Assembly (NCBI GenBank): GCA_002423435.1
Contig: DIWE01000037.1
Location: forward strand, 38,677 to 102,676
Length of the DNA: 64,000 nt
Source of the DNA: Clostridiales bacterium UBA6114
GTDB taxonomy: Bacteria > Bacillota > Clostridia > Oscillospirales > Butyricicoccaceae
Direction of reading: 5' to 3'
Below are positions 1 through 8,169 of the stretch, piece after piece (positions within the stretch are counted from its first letter, which is position 1; the number at the start of each line of letters is the position of its first letter). The notes under the pieces were generated by a model that was given only the letters and a program-made list of their open reading frames with translations, had not been told where the DNA came from and did not search any database. The position numbers and the translations under genes are program-made.

Positions 1-36
1 TGGAGGTAGCGAGTTCGAGCCTCGTAATCCGCTCCA
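1..36 (+). tRNA. 3' end of a tRNA, probably tRNA-Gly (truncated by window edge)
   Basis: Only the T-arm, the 3' acceptor strand and an encoded CCA (34-36) are in the window. T-stem GCGAG (9-13 region) pairs with CTCGT around the loop TTCGAGC. The acceptor 3' strand AATCCGC and discriminator U fit a GCGGATT 5' strand. U73 is typical of bacterial tRNA-Gly and tRNA-Cys, and a Cys gene follows separately, so Gly is the better guess. The anticodon lies outside the window, so the identity is not proven. A small GCGGC/GCTGC hairpin follows at 37-53. Confidence 0.75.
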
Positions 37-97
37 GCGGCATAAAAGCTGCGTTTTATTCGCGTCCGAAGCGATTCGGGCGCGTTTATCTCCATTA

Positions 98-172
98 GGC
101 GCCATGGCCAAGAGGTAAGGCAAGGGTCTGCAAAACCCTCACTCCCCAGTTCAAATCTGGGTGGCGCCTCCA
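98..172 (+). tRNA. tRNA-Cys (GCA)
   Basis: A complete cloverleaf can be folded by eye. Acceptor GGCGCCA (98-104) pairs with TGGCGCC (162-168), the discriminator is U169, and CCA is encoded at 170-172. The D-arm is GCC/GGC, the anticodon stem AGGGT/ACCCT, the loop CTGCAAA with anticodon GCA at 130-132, and the T-arm CCCAG/CTGGG. U73 and GCA are the classical CysRS identity elements. An altered second copy lies at 10598-10669, including about 30 bp of upstream flank and a similar downstream terminator. Confidence 0.97.
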
Positions 173-177
173 ATGAA

Positions 178-204
178 AACTGTCGAGCCTTCGGCAGTTT
201 TTTT
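178..204 (+). terminator. Rho-independent terminator of the tRNA unit
   Basis: Hairpin AACTGTCGA / TCGGCAGTT with a 4-nt loop is followed by a run of seven T. It ends the tRNA-Gly/tRNA-Cys transcript. A related hairpin and T-run follows the altered tRNA copy at 10679. Confidence 0.85.
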
Positions 205-282
205 GTTTTTCCGCAAGTAAAACCGCCGGCTGTCCGGCGCTGCTTTATTCGATCCTGCTTTTTATCCCGCAGATATGTGTTC

Positions 283-319
283 AGCCGCCTTCTGATTTTC
301 TTCCGAAGGCGGCTCTTTT
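283..319 (+). terminator. Hairpin with T-rich tail upstream of the RHH gene
   Basis: AGCCGCCTTC (283-292) pairs with GAAGGCGGCT (305-314), followed by CTTTTC. No gene that it would terminate is visible between 205 and 283. It may be the relic of a lost gene or simply insulate the promoter at 323. Confidence 0.55.
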
Positions 320-322
320 CTC

Positions 323-366
323 TTGACTTATGAACACCAATAATATATAGTTATGGTGTTCATAAG
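323..366 (+). promoter_or_regulatory. Promoter overlapping a perfect 13-bp inverted repeat (probable autoregulatory operator)
   Basis: CTTATGAACACCA (327-339) and TGGTGTTCATAAG (354-366) form a perfect inverted repeat with a 14-nt AT-rich spacer. A -35-like TTGACT (323-328) and a -10-like TATAGT (346-351), 17 bp apart, lie on and within it. The site ends directly before the ribosome site of the RHH-type gene at 381. Ribbon-helix-helix repressors usually bind such palindromes at their own promoters, so autorepression is inferred. Confidence 0.7.
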
Positions 367-380
367 TAGGAGGTGAATAA

Positions 381-557
381 TTGACGAACAAAAAAATGGG
401 TCGTCCTACCGACAATCCCAAGCCTTTTCGTGTTAATGTCCGAATAGACACAGAAAGTAAAGAGATATTGGATGCTTATACGGATCAAGAAAAAGTAACA
501 GCTATGGAAGCTGTACGGCGCGGGATCAAGAAGTTAAAGGACGACCTGAAAAGATGA
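381..557 (+). CDS. Small ribbon-helix-helix (CopG/Arc-like) DNA-binding protein, 58 aa
   Basis: A probable transcriptional repressor. The start TTG at 381 is preferred because a consensus AGGAGG (368-373) sits 7 nt upstream; an in-frame ATG lies at 396. The protein opens with a GRPTDNPKP segment, then a short beta-strand-like FRVNVRI and two helices (SKEILDAY and AMEAVRRGIKKL), which is the RHH layout with a basic, Arg-containing first strand. It follows the perfect palindromic operator at 327-366. Its stop overlaps (ATGA) a possible 19-codon ORF at 554-613 of unknown meaning. Proteins of this kind are frequent on accessory elements of Firmicutes. The family assignment is by motif only. Confidence 0.75.
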   Translation: MTNKKMGRPTDNPKPFRVNVRIDTESKEILDAYTDQEKVTAMEAVRRGIKKLKDDLKR

Positions 558-698
558 AGGAAGCGGCGCCCTCCAATCAAGAAACACGCCACTTCCCCAA
601 CACAACCGCCTAAAAGGCAAGCTGCGTAAATATTTTACCATACGCCGCCCATCCTTTCAAGGAGTTGTGAAAACTGACAGGAAGGATTGATAAAACGT

Positions 699-992
699 AT
701 GAAATCCGTTTTGGAAGAATTGTACATGGGCAACATTGACCCGAACACCTCATTTTTTGAACACGATTCCGATTATGGAAAGGTGATGGACAGGATCATC
801 GAAAATGAGGACAAGCTTCTTAAACTGCTGAATGAGCCCGAAAAATCCATGTTTACGGCGTTTACGGGCGCGCAGATGGAACTGGACAGTCTGACTGCCA
901 TCGAAAAATTCTCCATCGGCTTCAAGCTGGGCACGCTGCTTATGGTCGAAGTGTTCACAGGCAAGGGAGAACTGGTACGCGATAAAAATTAA
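699..992 (+). CDS. DUF6809-like hypothetical protein, 97 aa
   Basis: A short, acidic, mostly helical protein without signal peptide or membrane segment. The N-terminus MKSVLEELYMGNI and the C-terminal FSIGFKLGTLLMVEVFTG block resemble the DUF6809 family of small Firmicute proteins of unknown function. ATG 699 is chosen; an in-frame TTG at 687 is only one base from the AGGAAGG at 679-685, and that ribosome site is rather far (13 nt) from 699, so the start is uncertain. A strong terminator follows at 1006. No functional role can be inferred beyond association with the upstream RHH gene. Confidence 0.65.
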   Translation: MKSVLEELYMGNIDPNTSFFEHDSDYGKVMDRIIENEDKLLKLLNEPEKSMFTAFTGAQMELDSLTAIEKFSIGFKLGTLLMVEVFTGKGELVRDKN

Positions 993-1005
993 ATCCGAAA
1001 GCAAT

Positions 1006-1052
1006 GGGACGGTTTATCTGTCTGAAAAACAGATAAACCGTCCCGTTTTTTT
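1006..1052. terminator. Strong rho-independent terminator
   Basis: A 16-bp perfect stem starts GGGACGGTTTATC and closes with ACCGTCCC, followed by eight T on the + strand. It ends the RHH/DUF6809 unit and may also serve the minus-strand transporter ending at 1092. Confidence 0.9.
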
Positions 1053-1091
1053 TAATGGTAAGGCGGCGGAACCCCCCGCGCCCGGATTTTT

Positions 1092-2312
1092 TCAGGGATC
1101 CTTTGGGAACAGCAGCATGCTTAAAAGAGACGGGATCATGCTCAGTCCGAACAGCAAAAGCGCCGTCTGCATGCCCCACAGACTTTGCAGCCCCTGGAAC
1201 AGGGGCGGGACAACAAACGTGGCCAGGCTTCCGATGCTGAGATAGATGGCATTTGCGCCGCCGATCAGCCGCGGCGTCATCCCCTTAAGCTGCATGATCG
1301 CGGTCAGGGATACGGGCAGCCAGCCGCTGAAGCCAATGCCCGCGACAAAGATGCAAATGCAGATCAGAATTCTGTTCGAAAACAGCACCATGCCGGCGTC
1401 GGCAAGCGCGGTGAACAGAAAGATCCAGGCGATCATCAGATTTTTTCTCGTGATCCTTACCGAGATGGCGCCGCAGGACAGGCCGCCCAGAATTCCGCCC
1501 ACGGACATAAGGCCGGTGGCAATGCCCGCGAGTTCCGCCGAAAAGCCCTGGATGGACGTCAGATAGGAAGGCAGATAGGCGACAAGAGCGTTATATACAA
1601 AGAACGCGCCGACCATCGCAACCGTAAAGAACCATACCTCCCTGATCCGGGCGGCCTTTTGAAGGCTCGATTTCTCTTTTTTCAAATCCGCTTCCGGCGC
1701 GGGTGTGAGTTTCAGCGGCCTCCGGTTTCGTCTGTCGTAAAGCTGGAACCATAAAAACAGCAGGACGGCCGCAAACGACCAAAGCAGCATCACCGTCCGC
1801 CAGGAGTTCAGCAGACGATAAAGCGGCACGGTAATGATGTATACCGCCGCGGTCGATACCCCGTTTACCGCCGTATTGATGCTGTTGACGACACCGTGCC
1901 GGCGCGGCTCATACCGCTCCAGGACCAAAGACGCGATTGCCCCGCCGCTGAGCCCGTGGGCAATTCCGTTCATGACGCAGCCCAAGAGCATCATTGCGTA
2001 GCTTTTCGTCAGGTAGACGATAGCGCCGTCCAAAACCAGGCAGACCATGGAAATTTTCAGCGCGGCCGTATTGCCCAGTTTGTCGATCACCGCGCTGCCG
2101 ACCAGCAAAAAGACTCCCATAAACAAGGTCACCGTTGTGAGCAGCATACCGCTTTGCCCATAAGTTATGGACAAATCCCCCATGATCACCGCCATCAAAG
2201 GGGCGGGGGCGATCCAGAGATTCACCCGGACAAAATTAACGCCGGCAAACAGCGCAAGCAAGGTATATTGAGGACGATATGCGATGGCTTTTGATTGCTC
2301 TTGCTCCAACAT
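1092..2312 (-). CDS. Major facilitator superfamily transporter, 406 aa
   Basis: About twelve hydrophobic segments are visible, with a charged central loop around residues 195-222 (RRNRRPLKLTPAPEADLKKEKSS region), the usual MFS 6+6 arrangement. The pattern resembles the cyanate/nitrate-type (CynX/NarK-like) MFS branch, but the substrate cannot be told. It is the last gene of the minus-strand cluster that begins near 9195, 60 bp downstream of a zinc alcohol dehydrogenase, so it may export or import an intermediate of that pathway. No good Shine-Dalgarno precedes the ATG, suggesting weak or coupled translation. Confidence 0.85.
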   Translation of the reverse strand: MLEQEQSKAIAYRPQYTLLALFAGVNFVRVNLWIAPAPLMAVIMGDLSITYGQSGMLLTTVTLFMGVFLLVGSAVIDKLGNTAALKISMVCLVLDGAIVYLTKSYAMMLLGCVMNGIAHGLSGGAIASLVLERYEPRRHGVVNSINTAVNGVSTAAVYIITVPLYRLLNSWRTVMLLWSFAAVLLFLWFQLYDRRNRRPLKLTPAPEADLKKEKSSLQKAARIREVWFFTVAMVGAFFVYNALVAYLPSYLTSIQGFSAELAGIATGLMSVGGILGGLSCGAISVRITRKNLMIAWIFLFTALADAGMVLFSNRILICICIFVAGIGFSGWLPVSLTAIMQLKGMTPRLIGGANAIYLSIGSLATFVVPPLFQGLQSLWGMQTALLLFGLSMIPSLLSMLLFPKDP

Positions 2313-2372
2313 TTACGATACCCATGCCTTTCTTCCGATCCTGTCTTGTATCTTTTTGTAACAGGCGCTATC

Positions 2373-3458
2373 TCAGAACCTCAGGACGGCCTTTATGACC
2401 TCGCCGCTTAACGACTGGCTTGCCGCGCGGTTGATTTCGGAAAAATCAAAATAAGTGATGAGCCTGTCAAAAGGGAAGCGCCCTGTTTTGTAATATTTAA
2501 GAAGCTTTGGAATAAACAGCTTGGAGACGGCGTCCCCTTCGACAACGCCGATGAGGCTTTTGTTCATGATTTCCGAAGGGATATGAAGCTTGATTTCCCC
2601 GGACGCGCCCACCACCGCCGCCGTGCCGCCTGTGTGCAGGCTTTTAAGCGCTGTGCGGATGATGTCCGATACGCCGCTTGTGTCAATGGCATACTGAAGC
2701 CCGCCGCCTGTGATCTCCTTAAGCCTTGAAATGATGTCCCCGCATTGCCTGCGGTTTATCGCATGGGTAGCGCCAAGCTCCAGCGCGAGCCCAAGGCTTT
2801 TTATGTTGCCGCCTACGGCAATGATCTTCTCACAGCCCGCTATTTTAGCCGCCATGATCGCGCTCATCCCCACCGATCCGCAGCCGAACACGGCGAGCGA
2901 GGAGCCGAATTCCGGGCGCAGCCGGTTTAACACGGTGCCCGCGCCGGTCTGTATCCCGCATCCGAGCGGAGCCGTCACGGCAAGGTCGATATCGTCGCCC
3001 ACCTTGACCACGCTCAGTCTGTTGATCACGGAATGGGTTGCAAAGGAGGACTGGCCAAAAAAGCAGGACAGCTTTTTTCCGTCCTTCGACAGGCGTGAAG
3101 TGCCGTCTGCCATGACACCCTGAAAGTTGATATCGTTGATGCGATCGCACATGCTGTGCCGGGCGGCCAGGCAGCTATTGCAGCTCCCGCAGTAGCCGTA
3201 GGAAAACAGCACGTGATCCCCGCGCTTAAATTCCGTCACATTGCCGCCCGCCTCCTCGACGATCCCGCAGCCCTCGTGGCCCAAAACGGCGGGCAGCGGC
3301 ACCGGGATCTGCTGCGCTCGGGCAACCTCGTCCGTGTGGCAGATGCCGGACGCCACGTTTCTTACAAGCACCTCGTCCGCCTTGGGCGCCGCGAGATCCA
3401 CCTCTTCGATACTGAAAGGCCCGCCCGCCTCCCATATGACCGCCGCTTTTATTTTCAT
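2373..3458 (-). CDS. Zinc-dependent alcohol dehydrogenase (MDR, aryl-alcohol/class III-like), 361 aa
   Basis: NAD(P)-dependent oxidation of an alcohol or the reverse. Catalytic-zinc residues are seen in GICHTDE and GHEGCGIVEE; the structural-zinc cysteines lie in CGSCNSCLAARHSMC; the Rossmann dinucleotide motif is FGCGSVGM near residue 200. The FFGQSSFATH block is typical of the aryl-alcohol/class III subgroup. The ATG at 3458 is chosen over a much longer open frame because AGGAGG lies just upstream and the MKIKAAV start is canonical. The gene is separated from the GPH transporter by a small inverted-repeat element (3486-3676), so it may be transcribed partly on its own. Substrate unknown. 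Confidence 0.9.
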   Translation of the reverse strand: MKIKAAVIWEAGGPFSIEEVDLAAPKADEVLVRNVASGICHTDEVARAQQIPVPLPAVLGHEGCGIVEEAGGNVTEFKRGDHVLFSYGYCGSCNSCLAARHSMCDRINDINFQGVMADGTSRLSKDGKKLSCFFGQSSFATHSVINRLSVVKVGDDIDLAVTAPLGCGIQTGAGTVLNRLRPEFGSSLAVFGCGSVGMSAIMAAKIAGCEKIIAVGGNIKSLGLALELGATHAINRRQCGDIISRLKEITGGGLQYAIDTSGVSDIIRTALKSLHTGGTAAVVGASGEIKLHIPSEIMNKSLIGVVEGDAVSKLFIPKLLKYYKTGRFPFDRLITYFDFSEINRAASQSLSGEVIKAVLRF

Positions 3459-3485
3459 CTTAAGAACCTCCTGTCCGTTCATACA

Positions 3486-3676
3486 GCGAAGGCGCTGTCG
3501 CAAAATGCATAAATATAAAAATTTGCTGTGGCCGGGGCCCGCAGGGCGCGGGGGATAGTGTGAAAGGGGGCTGGCGAGGCCCTCTTTTGCGTTTAAACAT
3601 CCGCCGCAGCGGCGTGCGTAGCACGGAAGGGGTGTCGCAAAATGTATGGATATGCATTTTGCGACACACCCTTCGC
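3486..3676. repeat. MITE-like element with ~26-bp imperfect terminal inverted repeats
   Basis: The left end GCGAAGGCGCTGTCGCAAAA (continuing to 3511) is the inverted counterpart of the right end, which reads TATGCATTTTGCGACA then CACCCTTCGC (3651-3676). The right arm is also one half of a local hairpin (3628-3676) whose left half repeats GTGTCGCAAAATG, so the same unit occurs three times in about 190 bp. The inside is GC-rich and has no plausible ORF. It sits between two genes of the same operon-like cluster. Confidence 0.6.
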
Positions 3677-3720
3677 TTTTTTGAGCCGTCGGCATATTCC
3701 ATTTTGTCGATGCGAATTCT

Positions 3721-5124
3721 TTATTTTCCCCCGATTTCAGCCACAACGCCCGGCGCCAATTCGCCGCGTTCCAGCTTCTCGCACAGATCGGCATGGACTT
3801 TCTTATCCAGTTTGTAGTTGTACATGCAGATCGCGGCCGCAACCATGGTAAGCCCGACAAAAATATGTACCGAAAAATTGATGGCTGCCAGCACGGTGGG
3901 GGTCTGCGCCACGTTTGGAACATAGCCGAGGCCCGCCATCACCCAGCCGGCCGCCGCCGTGCAGAACGCCGTGCCCAGCTTGAAGGCGAAATTGATGAAA
4001 GCGGAAATGAAGCCGGCCGCGTGGACTCCGTAATAATAGGCGGTGTATTCGGTGGTATCGGGAGTCATTCCAAACAGGGATGCCAAAACGAGCCCCGCGG
4101 AATATCCGTTAAATACGGTGATCATGTAGTAAAGCATGACGCCGGCTTGTGTGGTGATGGGAAGGAAAAAGCATATGAAGTTGGCGGCGGCCCCTATAAT
4201 GAATGCCCACATGCAGATTTTCCCTTTATTGCTGAACCGCTTGATCAGCCATGTCAGGGACAGCGTGCCCACCATGCCGGTGATGGACTGAATGGTCATC
4301 ACGTTTGCAAACATCAGCGAATTGCCCGCATTGTAGGAAAAATAGTACATTCTGAGGGAGGCGCCGCCCTGCATAAAGCCCCAGGAAACAAACGCCCCGA
4401 GAATCAGCCAAACCGGCGTATTTCCCTTTAACGCCTTGAACATTTTTCTGTACTCGGTTTTTTTGTACTCCACCTGCACAACTTCCCTGGTGGACAAAAA
4501 GCAGAGGATAAAACAGGGAAGCGCGACCAGCGAAAAGATGATGGCCGCGGTCTGATAGCCCCTGGCCGCATCTCCCTGTCCGGTCCAGTTGACGACGCGG
4601 ATCGTCAGGAAGGAGAGAATGGTCATCGCGAGAAACGCGCCGGTCATGCGCGCGCTTGCCAGGCCGGAGCGGTCCTCGTCCTTGAGTGTAAGTGCCGCGG
4701 GCATGGCGCTGTAGGGTATATTGACCATGGTGTACAAGAGTACCAGTACAAAATAGGTGGCAAGGGCCCAAATGGTACGCGCGCTTTCGCTCCAGGACGG
4801 GAAAGTGGTAAAGCACAAAACATTGAGAATCAGCATCGGCATGCAGGAGAACAAAATCCATGGGCGGTAGCGGCCCCATCTGGAGTTGGTCCTGTCGGCC
4901 AGGGTTCCGATGACGGGATCGTTTACGGCGTCCCACGCCTTGGAAATCAACATCATGGTGCCTACGGTCGCCGCGTTGATCCTTGCTACGTCGGTCATAA
5001 AGAACATCAGGTAGCTTGAGATCAGGGACCAGCTGAAATTGCAGCCGAAATCACCCATTGCGTAGCCCACGCGCCGTCCTATGCCGAGATGTGGTCTTTG
5101 GGGATCACTGGAACAATTTGACAT
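3721..5124 (-). CDS. GPH-family (glycoside-pentoside-hexuronide) cation symporter, 467 aa
   Basis: A membrane carrier of the GPH/MelB-like MFS branch, which moves sugars, glycosides or uronides with Na+ or H+. Diagnostic features are an N-terminal GYAMGDFGCNFSW, WDAVNDPVIGTLADRT (the MelB-type cation-site helix), RWGRYRPWIL in the first cytoplasmic loop, and a length of about 460 aa with twelve hydrophobic stretches. An AGGAGG precedes the ATG. It lies 20 bp downstream of the split transketolase genes and is most likely the importer of that pathway's substrate. Confidence 0.92.
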   Translation of the reverse strand: MSNCSSDPQRPHLGIGRRVGYAMGDFGCNFSWSLISSYLMFFMTDVARINAATVGTMMLISKAWDAVNDPVIGTLADRTNSRWGRYRPWILFSCMPMLILNVLCFTTFPSWSESARTIWALATYFVLVLLYTMVNIPYSAMPAALTLKDEDRSGLASARMTGAFLAMTILSFLTIRVVNWTGQGDAARGYQTAAIIFSLVALPCFILCFLSTREVVQVEYKKTEYRKMFKALKGNTPVWLILGAFVSWGFMQGGASLRMYYFSYNAGNSLMFANVMTIQSITGMVGTLSLTWLIKRFSNKGKICMWAFIIGAAANFICFFLPITTQAGVMLYYMITVFNGYSAGLVLASLFGMTPDTTEYTAYYYGVHAAGFISAFINFAFKLGTAFCTAAAGWVMAGLGYVPNVAQTPTVLAAINFSVHIFVGLTMVAAAICMYNYKLDKKVHADLCEKLERGELAPGVVAEIGGK

Positions 5125-5144
5125 AGCACACCCTCCTACAGAAA

Positions 5145-6113
5145 TTATTCAATCATCAATTGATCCACCATTTCTTTAATCGCGTTAACGGTTGCATTGG
5201 TATCGTAACCATATTTCGCCCGAAGCTCCTCTCCGCTGCCAAAGCCGGCGTATACCTGTGGAATGCCGAGCCGCTTAAAGGCCCGGGGATACACACCCCT
5301 GTCGATCAGCACGTCGGAAACGGCGCTTGCAAGCCCGCCCGTCATCAGGTGATCCTCGAGTACGACGACACGGCCGGTTTCCTCCACGCAGCGCAGTACC
5401 AGCTCCTCATCCAGCGGCTTGATCGTGAACATATCGACGACACGGACCGAAACGCCCTCGTCCGCCAGGATTCCGGCGGCGTCCAGCGCCTGGCCCACCA
5501 TTTCGCCATGGGCGAACAGGGTGACGTCCGTGCCCTCGCGTGCGACGATGCCTTTGCCGATTTCGTACCTGACGCTGCCCGGCTCATAGAGAACCCTGTC
5601 CTTTTTGCCCTGCGCCAGGCGGATGTACATCGGCCCGGGATAGGTCATGCCGGTGTGGAGGATGTCGCGGATCATGTTGGGGTCGCCGACGGAGATTACG
5701 GTCATATTGACCATGGAGCGCAGAATGGAGATATCCTCCATGGCGTTGTGAGTCGAACCGCCCCCGGAGGTCAGCCCGCCGCCCGTGCCGATGATGCGCA
5801 CCGGAAGGTTCTGGTAACAGACGTCGGTGCGGACCTGCTCGCAGGCGCGCATGCTCATAAAGGGAAGCATGCCCATGATCACCGGAATATTGCCCTCGAG
5901 CGCAAGTCCCGCGGCAATGCCTACCACGTTCTGCTCCGAAATGCCGACGTCGATGAAACGATCCCTGCATTTTACCTTGAAATCCGACAACGCGCCGCCG
6001 ATATCCGGCGTCAGCACCCACAGCCTTTGGTCGACCTGGCCAATCTCCTGCAGCGTGTCCCCGATAACGCTTCTGCCGGAGATGAGAAAACTGAAATTAA
6101 AGGTTTCACCCAT
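5145..6113 (-). CDS. Transketolase, C-terminal subunit, 322 aa
   Basis: Carries the pyrimidine-binding and C-terminal domains of a split transketolase. DVGISEQNVVGIAAGLALEG holds the conserved catalytic glutamate; GGGLTSGGGSTHNAMEDISILR and the C-terminal VRVVDMFTIKPLD segment fit this subunit. The length (about 310-320 aa) is standard for the half-protein. Its ATG shares one base with the stop of the N-terminal subunit (TAATG), so translation is coupled. It transfers two-carbon ketol units between sugar phosphates or related compounds. Its place among dehydrogenases suggests a dedicated, non-housekeeping substrate. Confidence 0.95.
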   Translation of the reverse strand: MGETFNFSFLISGRSVIGDTLQEIGQVDQRLWVLTPDIGGALSDFKVKCRDRFIDVGISEQNVVGIAAGLALEGNIPVIMGMLPFMSMRACEQVRTDVCYQNLPVRIIGTGGGLTSGGGSTHNAMEDISILRSMVNMTVISVGDPNMIRDILHTGMTYPGPMYIRLAQGKKDRVLYEPGSVRYEIGKGIVAREGTDVTLFAHGEMVGQALDAAGILADEGVSVRVVDMFTIKPLDEELVLRCVEETGRVVVLEDHLMTGGLASAVSDVLIDRGVYPRAFKRLGIPQVYAGFGSGEELRAKYGYDTNATVNAIKEMVDQLMIE

Positions 6114-6961
6114 TACCGACTCCCCCTTTTCTGCGCGATTTCCTGAAGCGCCTTTTTCATATCCGCCTCGCTCAGGGAGCCGGCGTGCCAGAAAATATTC
6201 CTTTCCATAAAGGACACGCCCTTGCCCTTTATGGTACGGCAGATCAGCACGGTGGGCTTTTGGGAATCAGCGGGCGGGATGCTGTCGACCGCCGCGACCA
6301 GCTGCGACATGTCGTGCCCGTCGCACTCTATGACATTCCAGCCGAAGCTTATCCATTTGTCCGAATAGGGCTCCAGCGTGACGACATCCTCCGTGTAGCT
6401 GGTCATCATCTGGCAGTTGCGGTCGACAAGGGCAATCAGGTTTCCCAGCTTATAGCTGCTTGCGCTGAGCGCCGCTTCCCAGACCGAGCCCTCGCAGGTT
6501 TCGCCGTCGCCCAATAAGCAAAAGACCCTGTGGCTCTGCTTTTTTTGCCTTGCCGACAGCGCCATTCCGACGGCCATGGACAGGCCGTGCCCCAAGGAGC
6601 CCGATGAGCACTCGACACCGGGGAGCTGTACCTTGCAGGGGTGCATGCCGTAAGCGCTGTCCAGCCGGCCGTATGTGCGGACGATCTCGTCGTAATCGAA
6701 GAAGCCCCGCAATGCCATGCAGATATACATACAGACTGCGGCATGGCCCTTGCTCAGGACAAAGCGGTCCCTTGCGGGCATCTTGATGTCTTTGGGGTCT
6801 ACGTTCAGCGCGTAGTGGTACAGCACGGTAAAGATGTCCGCCGCCGACAAATCCCCGCCGATATGTACCGCGCCCTCATAAACGCCGCATAGGTTCAGCA
6901 GCTTTTGGCGCAGCTCGTAGGCAAGATCCTCAAGCTGTGCAACCGAGTTTTTGGTTTGCAT
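6113..6961 (-). CDS. Transketolase, N-terminal subunit (TPP-binding), 282 aa
   Basis: The thiamine-diphosphate-binding half. The signature GDGETCEGSVWEAALSA, ending about 30 residues later in VDRN, is the GDG...N ThDP/Mg motif. VLSKGHAAV and SGSLGHGLSMAVGMALSA are characteristic of transketolase. Together with the overlapping downstream gene it makes one complete enzyme. Split transketolases are common in archaea and Clostridia and often belong to specialised catabolic operons. Confidence 0.95.
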   Translation of the reverse strand: MQTKNSVAQLEDLAYELRQKLLNLCGVYEGAVHIGGDLSAADIFTVLYHYALNVDPKDIKMPARDRFVLSKGHAAVCMYICMALRGFFDYDEIVRTYGRLDSAYGMHPCKVQLPGVECSSGSLGHGLSMAVGMALSARQKKQSHRVFCLLGDGETCEGSVWEAALSASSYKLGNLIALVDRNCQMMTSYTEDVVTLEPYSDKWISFGWNVIECDGHDMSQLVAAVDSIPPADSQKPTVLICRTIKGKGVSFMERNIFWHAGSLSEADMKKALQEIAQKRGSR

Positions 6962-7001
6962 CCGTTTTTCCCCCTAGTCAAAGAATTGCAGATTTTACGG
7001 T

Positions 7002-8027
7002 TTAATCGCTGAAATGGAACATGACCTTGGGATACTTGGCGCTGTATTGGGTTTGAAAGGCGATTTCGAATTCCTCCGGTTCGAAGATGGCTCTGGTATA
7101 GGGCTCAAGCTCAAGCTTCGGCAGAAGCGCCACCGTACGCGGGAATACATACGGCGACTGCATGACCCCGCCGATGACCGTGAGTTCCCGCCAAAAGGCA
7201 TTCATCAGGTTTAACGGGAAATCAAAGTCGTTGTGGTACAATGCGAAAAATTCAATGACGCCGCAGTTTGCCACGATGTCGTAGGCGGGCCTGCACGCGC
7301 CCGGAGCGCCGGACGCTTCCAGCACGGCGTCGTAGAGCAGCCCGCCCGTAAACTCCAGCGCTTTGGCTTTGACGTCCTCATTGAAGGGGTCGATCACGTG
7401 ATCCGCGCCGAGCTTTAACGCAAGCTCCCTTTTTTCTTTGACCGGCTCGATGACGGTGATGTGAGTCGCGCCGGCGAGCCTTGCAAGCTGCATATGCAAA
7501 AGGCCGATACCGCCGCCGCCGGAAACGGCGACGCGCTTGCCGGGAATGACGCGGCACAGGTCAAAGCCGTGCAGCGCCACCGAGACAGGTTCCGTCAGCG
7601 CGGCGCGGCGCAGGTCCATGTCGTCGGGCAGCTTGTATACCTGCTGCTCGTGGACGACGATGTATTCGCTCATGGCGCTGGCATATCCCTTTTTGTTTGC
7701 GCACATGTGCTCCTGACCGTTGCGGCAGTAATAGCAGTTGTTGCAGTAATAGTTAAAATAATAGGATACCTTGTCTCCGACCTTGAGACCCTTTTGGGTT
7801 GCGCTGCGCCCGAGCTCCACCACCACGCCGGACGCCTCATGCCCCAGCTCAAAGGGGAGCTGTTCGTCAGAAATCATATTGTCGAAATCGCCCTTGGCAA
7901 AGTGTGCGTCGGTTCCGCAGATGCCGGAATAGGCAATGCGGATTTTGACCATATCCTCCCCGGTGATCTGCGGCTCGGGCAAATCCAGCAGCTTAAGTCC
8001 GGGTTTCATGTAACGAATGGATTTCAT
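7002..8027 (-). CDS. Zinc-dependent polyol/alcohol dehydrogenase (sorbitol dehydrogenase-like), 341 aa
   Basis: MDR-family NAD(P)-linked dehydrogenase. Seen: GICGTDAHF (catalytic Zn Cys), LPFELGHEASGVVVELG (His-Glu), structural zinc cysteines in CNNCYYCRNGQEHMC, and the dinucleotide motif SGGGGIGLLHMQ near residue 175. The ATG at 8027 is preferred (GGAG about 7 nt upstream) over ATGs at 8051 and 8039. It is similar in layout to the neighbour at 8170 (same length), suggesting an old duplication with divergence. Likely oxidises a polyol or sugar acid to feed the transketolase. Confidence 0.9.
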   Translation of the reverse strand: MKSIRYMKPGLKLLDLPEPQITGEDMVKIRIAYSGICGTDAHFAKGDFDNMISDEQLPFELGHEASGVVVELGRSATQKGLKVGDKVSYYFNYYCNNCYYCRNGQEHMCANKKGYASAMSEYIVVHEQQVYKLPDDMDLRRAALTEPVSVALHGFDLCRVIPGKRVAVSGGGGIGLLHMQLARLAGATHITVIEPVKEKRELALKLGADHVIDPFNEDVKAKALEFTGGLLYDAVLEASGAPGACRPAYDIVANCGVIEFFALYHNDFDFPLNLMNAFWRELTVIGGVMQSPYVFPRTVALLPKLELEPYTRAIFEPEEFEIAFQTQYSAKYPKVMFHFSD

Positions 8028-8169
8028 AACAGGCTCCATGCGCCGCAGCACACATCAATTGACAGCCTTATGGACGTAAGGCTTGATACGGCATGTTCTG
8101 CGGCTGCCGCTTTCATACGGCCAAGCGGCGCGCCGAATTTTCATTTGTGGTTTCGCCAAAGCACATCGG

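Noticed and set aside
5160..6146. Long plus-strand frame opposite the transketolase genes
   Set aside because: GC-rich antisense shadow of two strongly recognised genes; no ribosome site or domain.
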